A stretch of 64,000 nt of DNA, taken from NCBI GenBank assembly GCA_020846635.1, contig JADLDO010000032.1, forward strand, positions 124,001-188,000, written 5' to 3'. The notes beneath the pieces are model-generated. The model saw only the letters and a list, made by a program, of their open reading frames with translations, was not told the origin of the DNA and searched no databases. The DNA is from Caldilineaceae bacterium (GTDB lineage: Bacteria; Chloroflexota; Anaerolineae; Caldilineales; Caldilineaceae). Of the stretch, positions 8,036 to 16,524 are shown in pieces. A program made the translations under genes and the position numbers. Every line of letters starts with the position of its first letter. The first letter of the stretch is position 1.

Positions 8036-9535
8036 CTACGCCAATGCTCTCCTGAACCGGATCGCGATATCGTGGACGAACGAAGGCAGGGTCACGCGGG
8101 TACGCTGGCCCCCGTGGATCGTCGTTGCGGGTGAATAAAGCCCGCTCTTCGGGTCAAAGCAACTCGCCTGATAGGTGGTTTCCGGTAGGTTGAGGACAAC
8201 CGTTCCTGTAATTGGAAACCCTGCCTCTGGGTTCCCCTCTTGCCCATCCGGCAAATCGCGCGCTGCCGGAAGCTCTCGCTCATCCGCCAGGTAGACACAA
8301 AAGTCCTCGTTTGGAACTCCAAACGCTGCCCCTAAGACGAAGGGTGGAGTCTGCTCGATCACAGCGGTCAAGGGTCGCGCCCGCTCCAAATCAAACGAGT
8401 GGATAAAGGTGGAAAGGTGCTTCATCCAGCCTCGAATCGCCTGCTGCGACTGTGCTGTGCCTGTCTCCGAATAGATCGTGATCGAGAAGTCGATGTAGTC
8501 GTAATGCGCGCCGCTCAACAACGTCACCCAGGCGCGCTTGCGGTGGATCGTCCACGCTTCGACATCTTTATACTGGCTGGCGATATTGTCCTCGTCCTGG
8601 TTCAACGGCTTGGGTTCATCGTAGGTTGCCAGGCAGTACTCTTGCAAGGCCCGCAGCGCGAGCTGCTTGGACATAAATTGGCCCAGGTTATAGCTTCTGC
8701 CGTTGTAGGTCGTCTCCGGCAGCGGATGCATGTTGACAATATCATAGCCCAATGTCTGGAACGAATGATCCGACGACTGTTCCCAGGGGACATACGAGAA
8801 GGCCTCCTGCCCCGCGATGAGATGCTGGTTGGGAAGATCCGTCTCGATCTGGTGGATTGTCGAAATCATCGTTGTCAGCCACTTGTTGACTTCATCACAG
8901 GAGGGCCGGTTGTCGCCAGGGGCATTTCCTCCCGGCTCGTTGCAGATCTCGTAGATCACGTTGTCATAGCGGTTTGTTTCGGTCACAATCTTCGTCAAGT
9001 GGGCCAATTGGTGGGCAAAGAGCTTGGCATGGCGCTGGCTCAAATAGTCCGGCCATTCGATTTCTTCTACGTCATTCACATTGTTCTTGGTGTTGAGTGG
9101 ATTGAGTGACCAGACCTCAGGGCTATAGCTGTTGCTAAACAGAACCACCTCGACAATGATGCCGTACTCCGAAGCTAGGGTGAGAAAGCGGTGCAGCCTT
9201 GCATAAAACTCTGGATTGGGCCGGTCAAGGTCGAATTTTAGCTCATGGTCGAGCGCCCGCCCCGGTCCTGTGCGCGCAAAGGGGGCAATGTAATCGGGTG
9301 TCTCCGGCTTGCAGGTGGAATAGGGGTTGATGGGTGTCTGCAATTCACGAAAGAGCATGAAAAGACGGGTTAATGTAATGCCCTTTTCAGCCGCATCGGC
9401 GAGGTACTTCTCAAAATTGAAGGGCCGGTTCATCACCGCGCCATAATGCTCGGTCGCCGTGACCAGCACCAATGGCTTGCCGCGAAATTCAAAGAGCTTG
9501 GGATTCTCCGGGTGAATATGGATGGGGCTGGGCAT
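8036..9535 (-). CDS. Putative clan GH-A-type glycoside hydrolase
   Basis: A 499-residue protein that begins with a PKLFEFRGKPLVLV segment like the first strand of GH5-like TIM barrels and contains IYEICNEPGG, where Asn199-Glu200-Pro201 is the clan GH-A acid/base motif. The second catalytic carboxylate is probably in LATYDEPKPLNQDED (about residues 304-318), the usual place for a KP...DE strand in apiosidase/GH140-like and DUF4038 enzymes, but I cannot prove it. The last 120 residues look like a beta-sandwich. There is no signal peptide, so it likely cleaves imported oligosaccharides. It is divergent from a sugar importer (9977-13388), which fits that role. The start at 9535 is followed upstream by a weak AAAGGAAA site. 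Confidence 0.68.
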   Translation of the reverse strand: MPSPIHIHPENPKLFEFRGKPLVLVTATEHYGAVMNRPFNFEKYLADAAEKGITLTRLFMLFRELQTPINPYSTCKPETPDYIAPFARTGPGRALDHELKFDLDRPNPEFYARLHRFLTLASEYGIIVEVVLFSNSYSPEVWSLNPLNTKNNVNDVEEIEWPDYLSQRHAKLFAHQLAHLTKIVTETNRYDNVIYEICNEPGGNAPGDNRPSCDEVNKWLTTMISTIHQIETDLPNQHLIAGQEAFSYVPWEQSSDHSFQTLGYDIVNMHPLPETTYNGRSYNLGQFMSKQLALRALQEYCLATYDEPKPLNQDEDNIASQYKDVEAWTIHRKRAWVTLLSGAHYDYIDFSITIYSETGTAQSQQAIRGWMKHLSTFIHSFDLERARPLTAVIEQTPPFVLGAAFGVPNEDFCVYLADERELPAARDLPDGQEGNPEAGFPITGTVVLNLPETTYQASCFDPKSGLYSPATTIHGGQRTRVTLPSFVHDIAIRFRRALA

Positions 9536-9976
9536 CTCCTATTTCCTTTCGCGGCTGTGCCTTTGGCATCTTCTTTGTCAGAAGAATAGCCTTTGTCGCC
9601 GGTAGGGTCAAGAGCAGTGTGCGCCAGGCCCAATGATTTTTCGCTACTTGCCCCGCTCTCCAAAAGCATTTAGAATTTAGGTTGCTCCTCTCACGTAAAC
9701 AGTAATGTAAAAATAGTAACGCATAAACAGTAACGCAAGAGTGATTCATCAATCGCATCGTGCCGCTTGATGGCGGCGCACCTCTTTTATCCAGTTTTAT
9801 CCAGGTCGTATGGTGTTGCGGTTTGCAATGGCGTGGCTGTTTCGCCCTTTACACTCTACCTGTATGCGCCCTGGTTTTATGGACCACCGTTTTGCGAACA
9901 CAGTCTAGTTGTCGTGCGACTTACCTTTCTAACCAGTACATTTTCGAACCAGTTTGAGGACAAAGGAAGGCACATC
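9536..9976. other. Long divergent intergenic region with direct repeats
   Basis: This 441-base gap separates the divergent glycoside hydrolase and sugar-binding protein genes and must hold both promoters. The clearest structure is the three-copy 14-base repeat at 9697-9738. The frame of the binding protein stays open back to 9767, but that stretch has atypical composition and no ribosome-binding site, so I treat it as untranslated leader. Confidence 0.6.
9697..9738. promoter_or_regulatory. Three tandem 14-bp direct repeats, candidate operator
   Basis: Copies start exactly 14 bases apart at 9697, 9711 and 9725. Each reads AAAY followed by AGTAAYGYAW (AGTAATGTAA, AGTAACGCAT, AGTAACGCAA). They sit between divergent carbohydrate genes, about 160 bases from one start and 240 from the other, as expected for a regulator binding side by side on the helix. 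Confidence 0.6.
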
Positions 9977-11410
9977 GTGGAAAACAAGCTTGAGAGCGGC
10001 GGTCGCCTGAGCCGCCGGCAGTTCATTCGTTTGGCGGGTGTTTCCGCCGCAGGTGCATGGCTTGTAGCCTGCACAGCCAGCGCGCCCACACAGCCGGGCG
10101 CGGCAGTGGATACGGGCAGTTCCGCGGCTGCGGCCCCTGGTGGCACAGCCGAAATCAATCTCGAATATATGATGGGCGATGCCGAACTGACCCCGCCTGA
10201 AATTGAACAATTCCAGGAAGCCAACCCAGGGATCACGATCACGCGCGTTGAGCCGGATGCCACCAAGTATTTCGCTTCACTGGCCGCAGGGACGCCACCG
10301 GACCTTTTCCGCCTGCAAGCGCCACAGTTCCCGCTTTTGCTGGCGCGCAACGTTCCGCTGAATCTACAATCCTATATTGATGTCAGCGAGGCGATCAAGG
10401 TAGATGACCTGGCCTCGGCCAACAACTACTATCGCTCAAGCGGCGGCGCGCTGGATATTGGCAGCGGCGATGTCTATGGCATGGTCAAGGACTGGTCGCC
10501 CGATCTCACGATTTGGGTCAATTTGGATCACTTTGCAGAGGTCGGGCTGCCTGAGCCGAGTTTGACGGAGCCGTTGGACTATACGGACGTGCAAGCCTAT
10601 GGCGAGGAACTCTCGCTGTTTGAGGGGGATCGCTCGGTGCGGCGTGGCTTTGATACCAACATGCCGTGGGTAGAACGTATTTGGATGGTTTGGCTCGAGG
10701 GCCTGGGGCAGTCGCTCTTTACGGAGGACTTCACCAAGCTCGATTTGGTGGAAAATGAAGCGGCGCGTGAAGCTGTAAAATGGCACTATGATATGGCCGC
10801 CAGCAAGGTCAGCTCCAGCCCCATTAACCCCAGCCCCTCTTGGCCGGGGCAGGATTTTGCCAACGGCGAACTGTCGATTGTGCAATATGGCTTCTGGTTC
10901 AGCGGCGGGCTGATGATTTGGGCCAACGATGAAATGAAGCAGAAGATCGAAGAGGGGCGGCTGATCATGCTGCCTTCGCCCACTTGGAAAGGCGAAAAAC
11001 GCGGCCCGACGATTACTGCCACCGGCTCGATTGTCACCGGCGCGACCGAACACCCTGATGAGGCCTACAAAGTCTTTGAATGGTACAACGCGCTCGAACC
11101 CGCCAAGAACCGGGCGGCGAGCGGTTGGGGCGTGCCTGCGCTCAAATCGATGTACGCTGACATCCCCAAAGATGGAACCTACCGCTCACAGGTATGGAGT
11201 GTGTTGGAGGCAGAAATGGAGTTTGCCGACACCACCGTGACGTTCAACCCCTATCTGCAGGGTGGAGAGCCGGGCGTGGTCGCCAGTCTTTTCCTCCAGT
11301 TCTATGAGCAGGCGCTCAAAGGCGAAATCACCTTTGACGAACTGCTGCAAAAGCTCGAAGCCGAGAGCAATATCGCCATCCAGGATGGCATCGACCAGAT
11401 CGGAAGCTGA
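9977..11410 (+). CDS. Extracellular sugar-binding lipoprotein (family 1), Tat signal
   Basis: Receptor of a CUT1 (maltose-type) ABC importer. I choose GTG 9977 (477 aa) because AAAGGAAGG ends six bases before it and the protein then begins directly with a signal sequence. That signal contains SRRQFIRLAG with twin arginines at 13-14 and a lipobox LVAC with Cys32, so it looks like a Tat-exported lipoprotein. A short Ala/Pro/Gly-rich linker leads to a mature domain with LEYMMGDAELTPPEIEQF and AGTPPDLFRL, typical of SBP_bac_1. Two permeases follow at 11521 and 12501, but no ATPase is encoded nearby, so a shared MsmX-type ATPase elsewhere is inferred. The divergent glycoside hydrolase suggests an oligosaccharide ligand. 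Confidence 0.9.
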   Translation: MENKLESGGRLSRRQFIRLAGVSAAGAWLVACTASAPTQPGAAVDTGSSAAAAPGGTAEINLEYMMGDAELTPPEIEQFQEANPGITITRVEPDATKYFASLAAGTPPDLFRLQAPQFPLLLARNVPLNLQSYIDVSEAIKVDDLASANNYYRSSGGALDIGSGDVYGMVKDWSPDLTIWVNLDHFAEVGLPEPSLTEPLDYTDVQAYGEELSLFEGDRSVRRGFDTNMPWVERIWMVWLEGLGQSLFTEDFTKLDLVENEAAREAVKWHYDMAASKVSSSPINPSPSWPGQDFANGELSIVQYGFWFSGGLMIWANDEMKQKIEEGRLIMLPSPTWKGEKRGPTITATGSIVTGATEHPDEAYKVFEWYNALEPAKNRAASGWGVPALKSMYADIPKDGTYRSQVWSVLEAEMEFADTTVTFNPYLQGGEPGVVASLFLQFYEQALKGEITFDELLQKLEAESNIAIQDGIDQIGS

Positions 11411-11416
11411 TTGGAG

Positions 11417-11481
11417 GGATGAGGGATGAATTATGAAGGATAAAGGGCAGAATACTCGTTCTCCTGCTTCATCCCTCATCC
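11417..11481 (+). terminator. Hairpin between binding protein and permease genes
   Basis: Perfect 14-bp arms (GGATGAGGGATGAA at 11417-11430, its complement at 11468-11481) lie right after the binding-protein stop. This is the usual place for an attenuator or mRNA-stabilising stem that keeps binding protein in excess over permease. The same GATGAGGGATGAA text recurs around 36985-37100. Confidence 0.6.
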
Positions 11482-11520
11482 TTTGGCAATCCCCATAGAT
11501 GACTTTAAGAAAAGAACACG

Positions 11521-12504
11521 ATGGCTAATATCGCTCAAGCACGCCCATCCGCGTACGCCGCCAAATCAAATCGGAGGTTCTGGGGGCCGCGCGGGCGGCG
11601 CGCGTCCCGAACGATGGCGTTTTACGCCATGATCAGCCCCTGGCTGATCGGGTTTCTCCTGTTGGGGGTGATCCCCTTGGTGGTTGGCCTGCTGGCCTCC
11701 TTCACCAACTATGATGGTTTGAATGTCAACGCCTTCAAGTGGATTGGCACGCGCAATTACAGCCGTGTCTTTCAAGACTCGGAGGCGATCTATGCTTTTC
11801 GCCGCACGCTGCTGTGGAGCGCGCTCAACGTGCCGATCTGGCTGGCGCTCTCTTTTACGCTGGCGCTGATCCTAAACCAGAGCATTCGCGCGCGTGGTTT
11901 TTTCCGCACACTCTTCTATCTACCGAGCATCATTCCCGCGGTCGGCGCTGTTTGGGCATGGCGCTTGCTGCTCGACCCCAACAACGGCGTGGTCAACGCC
12001 ATCATCAGCATCTTTCGCCCTGGCACAGCCATTCTGTGGACGACCGACTATGCGCTGCAATCGCTCACCATGATCGCCGTTTGGCAGGGAGCCGGGGTAG
12101 GCATGGTCATCTTCCTGGCGGGTTTGCAGGGGATCCCGCGTGAATTGGAAGAAGCGGCGTTTCTGGATGGCGCATCGACCTTGCAATCCTTCCGCTTTAT
12201 TACGATTCCGCTGATGACGCCGGTGATCTTCTTCCAGCTTGTGCTGGCGATTATCGGCTCGCTGCAACAATTCGCCCTGCCGATGTTGTTGGCGGGTGGG
12301 CGCATGGGCTCTGTGCCCCCGCGCGACGCCTACTTCTTTGTCGTGCATGTGATGCGCCAGATCTTCACCTTTTCGCGCTTCGGCTATGGACTTGCCCTGT
12401 TGTGGCTGCTCTTCATCATCGTCGTCGTGCTGACGATTGTGGTCTTTTGGTCCAGCCGCTATTGGGTGCATTACGAAGTTGAGATTGCAGGGGATAAAAA
12501 ATGA
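11521..12504 (+). CDS. Sugar ABC permease, MalF/UgpA type
   Basis: A 327-residue membrane protein with about six hydrophobic helices starting near residue 33 after a basic cytoplasmic tail. The EAA loop that docks on the ATPase is visible as EEAAFLDGASTLQSFRFITIP from about residue 210. It pairs with the permease encoded by the overlapping next gene and receives substrate from the binding protein at 9977. The ATG at 11521 has only a loose purine-rich site (AAGAAAAGAAC), so translation may be lower than that of the binding protein. Confidence 0.92.
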   Translation: MANIAQARPSAYAAKSNRRFWGPRGRRASRTMAFYAMISPWLIGFLLLGVIPLVVGLLASFTNYDGLNVNAFKWIGTRNYSRVFQDSEAIYAFRRTLLWSALNVPIWLALSFTLALILNQSIRARGFFRTLFYLPSIIPAVGAVWAWRLLLDPNNGVVNAIISIFRPGTAILWTTDYALQSLTMIAVWQGAGVGMVIFLAGLQGIPRELEEAAFLDGASTLQSFRFITIPLMTPVIFFQLVLAIIGSLQQFALPMLLAGGRMGSVPPRDAYFFVVHVMRQIFTFSRFGYGLALLWLLFIIVVVLTIVVFWSSRYWVHYEVEIAGDKK

Positions 12505-13388
12505 CAGCAAAGGTGATGAAGGGCGCGACCCCAAGAGCGCAGCGGGATCGAAGGAACAAACGCCTGCGTGCTTCGATTTCGTATCTGATTCTCTATGCGA
12601 CGGCCCTGGTCATGTCCGTCCCTGTGATCTGGATGATTCTCTCCTCGCTCAAGTCTGAACCAACCTATACCCAATACCCGCCGGTCATCATCCCTGACCC
12701 GGTTCTTTGGGAGAATTACATCCACGCCTTTACCTGGATTCCATTTTTGCGCTATGCCTGGAACTCGACCTTTCTGGCGACCGTCTTCTCGCTGCTGACG
12801 GTCTTTACCAGCGCGATGGTGGGCTTTGCCTTTGCGCGGCTGGAGGCCCCCGGCAAAGGCAAGCTCTTCGGGATTGTGATTTCCCTGCTGATGGTGCCTG
12901 GGATCGTGACGATCATTCCCCAATTTGTGATCTTCGCCAAGCTGGGGCTGACCAATAGCTATTGGCCCTGGTTCCTGTGGGGAATCTCCGCCTCACCCTT
13001 TCATATTTTCCTATTTAGGCAATTCTTTACCGGTATTCCGAAGGAACTGGAGGACGCCGCCGAAGTCGATGGGGCCGCGCCTTTTCGCATCTTCTGGCAG
13101 ATCTTTCTGCCCAATGCCAAAGCTGCGCTGGCTACCTCGTTTATCCTGAACTTTGTCGGCGTCTGGGGAGATTGGCTTGCGCCGGTGATCTACCTGGATG
13201 ATGCCAAGACGACGCTCGCCGTGAAACTCGCGACACCGACCTACTCCAATCCGGGCGATCCCACGGGGCAGATTTTGGTGACACTGACGCTGGCAGCCGC
13301 GGTCATCTACACGATTCCGCCGGTGATTATGTTCTTTATCGCCCAGAAAAACATCATGGAAGGCATAGTGACAACGGGGCTCAAGTAA
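12501..13388 (+). CDS. Sugar ABC permease, MalG/UgpE type
   Basis: A 295-residue partner permease. Its ATG overlaps the stop of the preceding permease (ATGA), implying translational coupling and equal amounts of the two subunits. After a basic N-terminus, six transmembrane helices are visible. The EAA motif is PKELEDAAEVDGAAPFRIF near residues 173-191. The C-terminal ...EGIVTTGLK tail is characteristic of MalG-like proteins. No ATPase gene follows. The next gene is an unrelated lipoprotein after a 222-base gap. Confidence 0.92.
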   Translation: MTAKVMKGATPRAQRDRRNKRLRASISYLILYATALVMSVPVIWMILSSLKSEPTYTQYPPVIIPDPVLWENYIHAFTWIPFLRYAWNSTFLATVFSLLTVFTSAMVGFAFARLEAPGKGKLFGIVISLLMVPGIVTIIPQFVIFAKLGLTNSYWPWFLWGISASPFHIFLFRQFFTGIPKELEDAAEVDGAAPFRIFWQIFLPNAKAALATSFILNFVGVWGDWLAPVIYLDDAKTTLAVKLATPTYSNPGDPTGQILVTLTLAAAVIYTIPPVIMFFIAQKNIMEGIVTTGLK

Positions 13389-13480
13389 GACAATTCAATT
13401 GGGTTGCAAGACTCTTGTACACCTCAAGGCTTGGGGATCTTTGGAAGAACATTCGCAAAAGGCTGATTAGTGCAACAAGG

Positions 13481-13540
13481 GATAAACGGCAGCTCTCGAG
13501 CGTTCTAAATTCACGTCGTTTTCTGCCTGCGCCGTTTATC
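13481..13540. repeat. Imperfect inverted repeat in the gap after the sugar permeases
   Basis: GATAAACGGC (13481-13490) pairs with GCCGTTTATC (13531-13540) around a 40-base loop, with additional partial pairing outside the arms. It may form the transcript end of the importer operon or part of the leader of the next lipoprotein gene. I see nothing else in 13389-13610. Confidence 0.35.
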
Positions 13541-13610
13541 TCTTACGTCTATCTCCTGCGTTGTTAGCCCTGTCCTTTCGGAAGATTCAATTAAAGAAGG
13601 AGGTGATGAA

Positions 13611-14336
13611 GTGCGGAACTTGAACCGATACATTTTCGGCATCATGATGCTGTTGGCGTCTCTGTTCTTGTCATCATGTCAGCCTGTTCAGGCGCTTGAT
13701 CCTGCTGCTTCAAGCCAAATTCAACCTATCGAGACGGTCACAGGCAGTGACATCACAGGCAGTGACATCACAGGCAGTGACAATGGTTCATCTCAAGTCG
13801 TTCCCAAGGTAGTTCGCGATTTGGAGGGAACCTATGCCGGGTCGTGGACCCTCTTTGGAATTGACGAAGAGAGCAAGGTGGTTAAGCTAGCCTCATGGAC
13901 AGATACTATCAAGGCTGAGAACCCCCAGATGGACGACGAACAGGCATATGTTCTCACGACTAGCGAGATGGTATTCGATGGTAGCGATGCTCCTTCGGTG
14001 AAATTCACTGGGAAAGAGGGGTATTTTCTGATGCCCGATGGCACTCTCGGAGATTATTTCATTGAAACCTTCGGACAAATTTCCAAGAGTACCCAGTTGG
14101 GTGAAAACGTCTGGATTTCAGTGACGCCGGCCTCTGCCGAAGATATGGCTTCCTATCGTCTTCCGAATGATTCCTCTGGTCAGCATGCCCTTGTCAAGGT
14201 AGTTACCAGCGAAGAAGGGTTTGAAATCCACCGAATTACTCGTGTAACGACTGTCACTTGGACAGATCAGGCCGGTCAGGACCGATCGATTCAGTTTGTC
14301 AGCCTTCAGGGATTTCATAAGCGACAATCGGAATAA
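13611..14336 (+). CDS. Hypothetical lipoprotein with a TGSDI tandem repeat
   Basis: I do not recognise the family. The GTG start at 13611 is supported by a perfect AAGGAGGT at 13597-13604. A type II signal peptide ends in FLSSC with lipid Cys23, followed by a short linker containing three copies of TGSDI/N (residues 44-58) encoded by a 15-bp tandem repeat. The rest (70-241) appears to be a beta-rich single domain starting LEGTYAGSWTLFGIDEES, which reads like a lipocalin- or calycin-type barrel, though that is a guess from pattern. It stands alone between two transport loci and has its own hairpin at 14358-14380. Confidence 0.75.
   Translation: MRNLNRYIFGIMMLLASLFLSSCQPVQALDPAASSQIQPIETVTGSDITGSDITGSDNGSSQVVPKVVRDLEGTYAGSWTLFGIDEESKVVKLASWTDTIKAENPQMDDEQAYVLTTSEMVFDGSDAPSVKFTGKEGYFLMPDGTLGDYFIETFGQISKSTQLGENVWISVTPASAEDMASYRLPNDSSGQHALVKVVTSEEGFEIHRITRVTTVTWTDQAGQDRSIQFVSLQGFHKRQSE
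13740..13784 (+). repeat. 15-bp tandem repeat, three copies, in frame
   Basis: ACAGGCAGTGACATC at 13740 and 13755 and a third copy ending AAT at 13770 encode TGSDI TGSDI TGSDN just after the lipidation site. Identical bases in copies one and two suggest recent slippage, so copy number may vary between strains. Confidence 0.85.
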
Positions 14337-14357
14337 AAGTTTGCACTAGGTAGAGGG

Positions 14358-14380
14358 GAAGCGAGCCCCAGGGGCGCTTC
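14358..14380. terminator. Hairpin between convergent lipoprotein and OppF-type genes
   Basis: GAAGC-GA-GCCCC with A loop pairs to GGGGC-GCTTC, followed by TTC. It lies 22 bases after the lipoprotein stop and before the convergent ABC ATPase stop at 14460, so it is a likely shared terminator. Confidence 0.5.
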
Positions 14381-14459
14381 TTCAGCCGAGAGAACCTCGT
14401 TCAAAGGTCGGCGTCTGGCGATAGGCCAAGACGGCCTTCGACGAGATAGCTTTCGTCTG

Positions 14460-15470
14460 CTATCCGGCGGCGATGACGTCGCTGGGCTCGACTACCTGTG
14501 TATTGTCATAGAGAAAACAGGCCGCGGCCTGTCGCTCATGGATGCGAAACGTGGGGGGGACTTGCTGGCGACAGACTGCCATGACGCGCGGGCAGCGATC
14601 GGCAAATGAACAGCCATTTTTGATTGGGCCTTTGCCGTTGCTGCTGGGCGTGCGAAAGTCGAGCTGACCCCAACGCACTTTCGGATTGGCTTGCGGAATG
14701 GAATCCACCAGCAATTGTGTGTAAGGGTGGCGCGGCTCTTTGATGACCCGATCCACGTCTCCTGCCTCGACGACATTGCCCTTGTACATGATGAGGATGT
14801 TCTCACAGAGTTGGTAGGCTGTGGTTAAGTCGTGGGTGATGTAGATGAGCGAGATGCCAAATTGCTTGTGAACATTTAGCAGACTTTCCAGAATTGTTGC
14901 GCGCAGCGAGGCATCGACCATCGAGACAGGCTCATCGGCAATGATGATGCGCGGCTTGAGCAGCAAGGCACGCGCCACCATAATGCGTTGGCGCTGACCA
15001 CCACTCAACTGGTGCGGGTAGCGTCCCAATGTTTCCTCGGAGCGCAAGCCGACAGCGCGCAGCGCATCTTCGATCATCTGCTGTGCCTCGGTCTTGGACG
15101 CCTGCGGAAAAAACTTGCTGATCGGGCTGGTCAGTACATGATCCACAGCATAGAAGGGGTTGTAGACCGCAAAGGGATCCTGAAAGACCGCCTGTACCTC
15201 GCGCCGGAATACCTTCCACTCATTGCCACCTAAGGCTTGCAGGTCTTGACCCTTGTAGAGAATTTGACCGCTGGATGGGCGGGTGATGCCAAGCAGCAGG
15301 CGCGCCAGCGTCGTCTTACCGCTGCCGCTTTCACCGGCAATGGCTGTAATCGAGGGGCGGTCGCCGTGAATTTCGAGTGACGCAGTTTGCAACGCCACCG
15401 TCTTCTTTTTGTCAAAGAGGCCGCCGCCAAAGGTCTTGCCGACATCGACTGCTTCCAGAAGCGCTGTCAT
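14460..15470 (-). CDS. Oligopeptide/oligosaccharide ABC ATPase, OppF/DppF type
   Basis: Start placed at ATG 15470 (336 aa). AGGA lies upstream at good spacing, and any earlier start would run into the previous gene. Walker A GESGSGKTT is at 46-54, with signature LSGGQRQRIMVARAL and Walker B IIADEPVSMVD. The C-terminal oligo_HPY segment carries CSFADRCPRVMAVC, a cysteine cluster common in this family, sometimes linked to an Fe-S centre. It is the fourth gene of the permease/permease/ATPase/ATPase operon running from 18438 and pairs with the OppD-type ATPase to energise import of the solute captured by the divergent binding protein at 18687. Confidence 0.92.
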   Translation of the reverse strand: MTALLEAVDVGKTFGGGLFDKKKTVALQTASLEIHGDRPSITAIAGESGSGKTTLARLLLGITRPSSGQILYKGQDLQALGGNEWKVFRREVQAVFQDPFAVYNPFYAVDHVLTSPISKFFPQASKTEAQQMIEDALRAVGLRSEETLGRYPHQLSGGQRQRIMVARALLLKPRIIIADEPVSMVDASLRATILESLLNVHKQFGISLIYITHDLTTAYQLCENILIMYKGNVVEAGDVDRVIKEPRHPYTQLLVDSIPQANPKVRWGQLDFRTPSSNGKGPIKNGCSFADRCPRVMAVCRQQVPPTFRIHERQAAACFLYDNTQVVEPSDVIAAG

Positions 15471-15502
15471 ACGGTTTCCTAAGGGTAGGGGTGCATAGGG
15501 AT

Positions 15503-16522
15503 TCAATAGAGATGGCAAGAGACCCAGCGCCCTGGGCGAACCTCTTGCAGGGTTGGCACAACTGAGTCGCACTGTGACATCTTCTTCGGGCAGCGGGGAT
15601 GAAAGGCGCATCCGGGCGGCGGTTTCAGCAGAGAGGGCGTGATGCCGGGGATGCCCTTAAAGACCCCCTTGCCTTCAAGCGAAGGCAAACTGGAAATCAA
15701 CATCTGTGTGTAGGGATGGAGCGGTTCCTCGAAAATATCATCCACCGGCCCCACTTCCACCAATCTGCCGGCATACATGACGCCGATCCTGTGGACAAAC
15801 TGCGCCATCAGCCCCATGTCATGGCCCACCAGAATCAGGGATGCGCCAATCTCCTCCTGCACATTGCCCAGCGTCTCCATGATCTGGCGCTGTACCACCA
15901 CATCCAATGCGCTCGTCGGCTCATCCGCCAGGATCACATCGGGCATCAACGAAATGCCCATCGCAATACAGACGCGCTGTTTCATGCCGCCGCTCAATTC
16001 GTGGGGATAGGCTTCGGCCACAGAAGGCTCCAGCCCCACCGACTTTAACAGCGCGCGCACATGCCCCTGTAAATCGCCTATTTGGGCGTTGTGATAGTGG
16101 ATCGTATCCATCAACTGGTGCTTGATGCGCATGACCGGGTTGAGCGAATTCATGGCCCCCTGGGGAATGAGCGCAATGCGGGCGAAACGGGCGGCGCGCA
16201 TTTCATCATCGGTCAGGGCAAGCAAGTCCGTGTCATCCAGCAAGACCCGCCCGCCTACAATGCGCCCCGGCGGTTTGATCATACGCAGCAGCGCCATCAC
16301 CGTGGTGGATTTGCCCGAACCGGATTCGCCGACCAATCCCAGCCGTTCGCCCTTCTCCAAAGAGAAGGTGACGCCCTCGACCGCGCGCACTGCCCCGGCT
16401 GGCGTCTGGTAGTGAACGTATAATTCTTCGACGCGCAGGGTTTTGCCCTGTTTTTGATCGGCTGTTCTATCCGGGGTTCGCTCTAGGGTTTTGCTTTGGG
16501 TTTTGTTCAGCGTTTTGTCCAT
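15503..16522 (-). CDS. Oligopeptide/oligosaccharide ABC ATPase, OppD/DppD type
   Basis: Start placed at ATG 16522 (339 aa), two bases after the preceding permease stop, which suggests coupled translation. Walker A GESGSGKST is at 65-73, signature LSGGMKQRVCIAMG and Walker B VILADEPTSALD. The C-terminal CAFHPRCPKKMSQC belongs to the oligo_HPY region. The N-terminus is unusual: about 28 polar residues rich in Lys-Thr (KTLNKTQSKTLERT) precede the ABC domain, which normally starts within a few residues. This tail may be an artefact of start choice, but no later Met precedes the domain. Confidence 0.92.
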   Translation of the reverse strand: MDKTLNKTQSKTLERTPDRTADQKQGKTLRVEELYVHYQTPAGAVRAVEGVTFSLEKGERLGLVGESGSGKSTTVMALLRMIKPPGRIVGGRVLLDDTDLLALTDDEMRAARFARIALIPQGAMNSLNPVMRIKHQLMDTIHYHNAQIGDLQGHVRALLKSVGLEPSVAEAYPHELSGGMKQRVCIAMGISLMPDVILADEPTSALDVVVQRQIMETLGNVQEEIGASLILVGHDMGLMAQFVHRIGVMYAGRLVEVGPVDDIFEEPLHPYTQMLISSLPSLEGKGVFKGIPGITPSLLKPPPGCAFHPRCPKKMSQCDSVVPTLQEVRPGRWVSCHLY

Positions 16523-16524
16523 CC

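Noticed and set aside
7868..8134. Small frame MMASRSRR... overlapping the kinase stop
   Set aside because: It translates the inverted repeat element and the antisense of the glycoside hydrolase end, and no protein features are visible.
9767..9976. In-frame N-terminal extension of the sugar-binding protein back to 9767
   Set aside because: It would bury the twin-arginine signal sequence. GTG 9977 has a proper ribosome-binding site.
13481..13540. A possible riboswitch leader
   Set aside because: Only a loose inverted repeat with a long loop is visible, without known aptamer sequence motifs.
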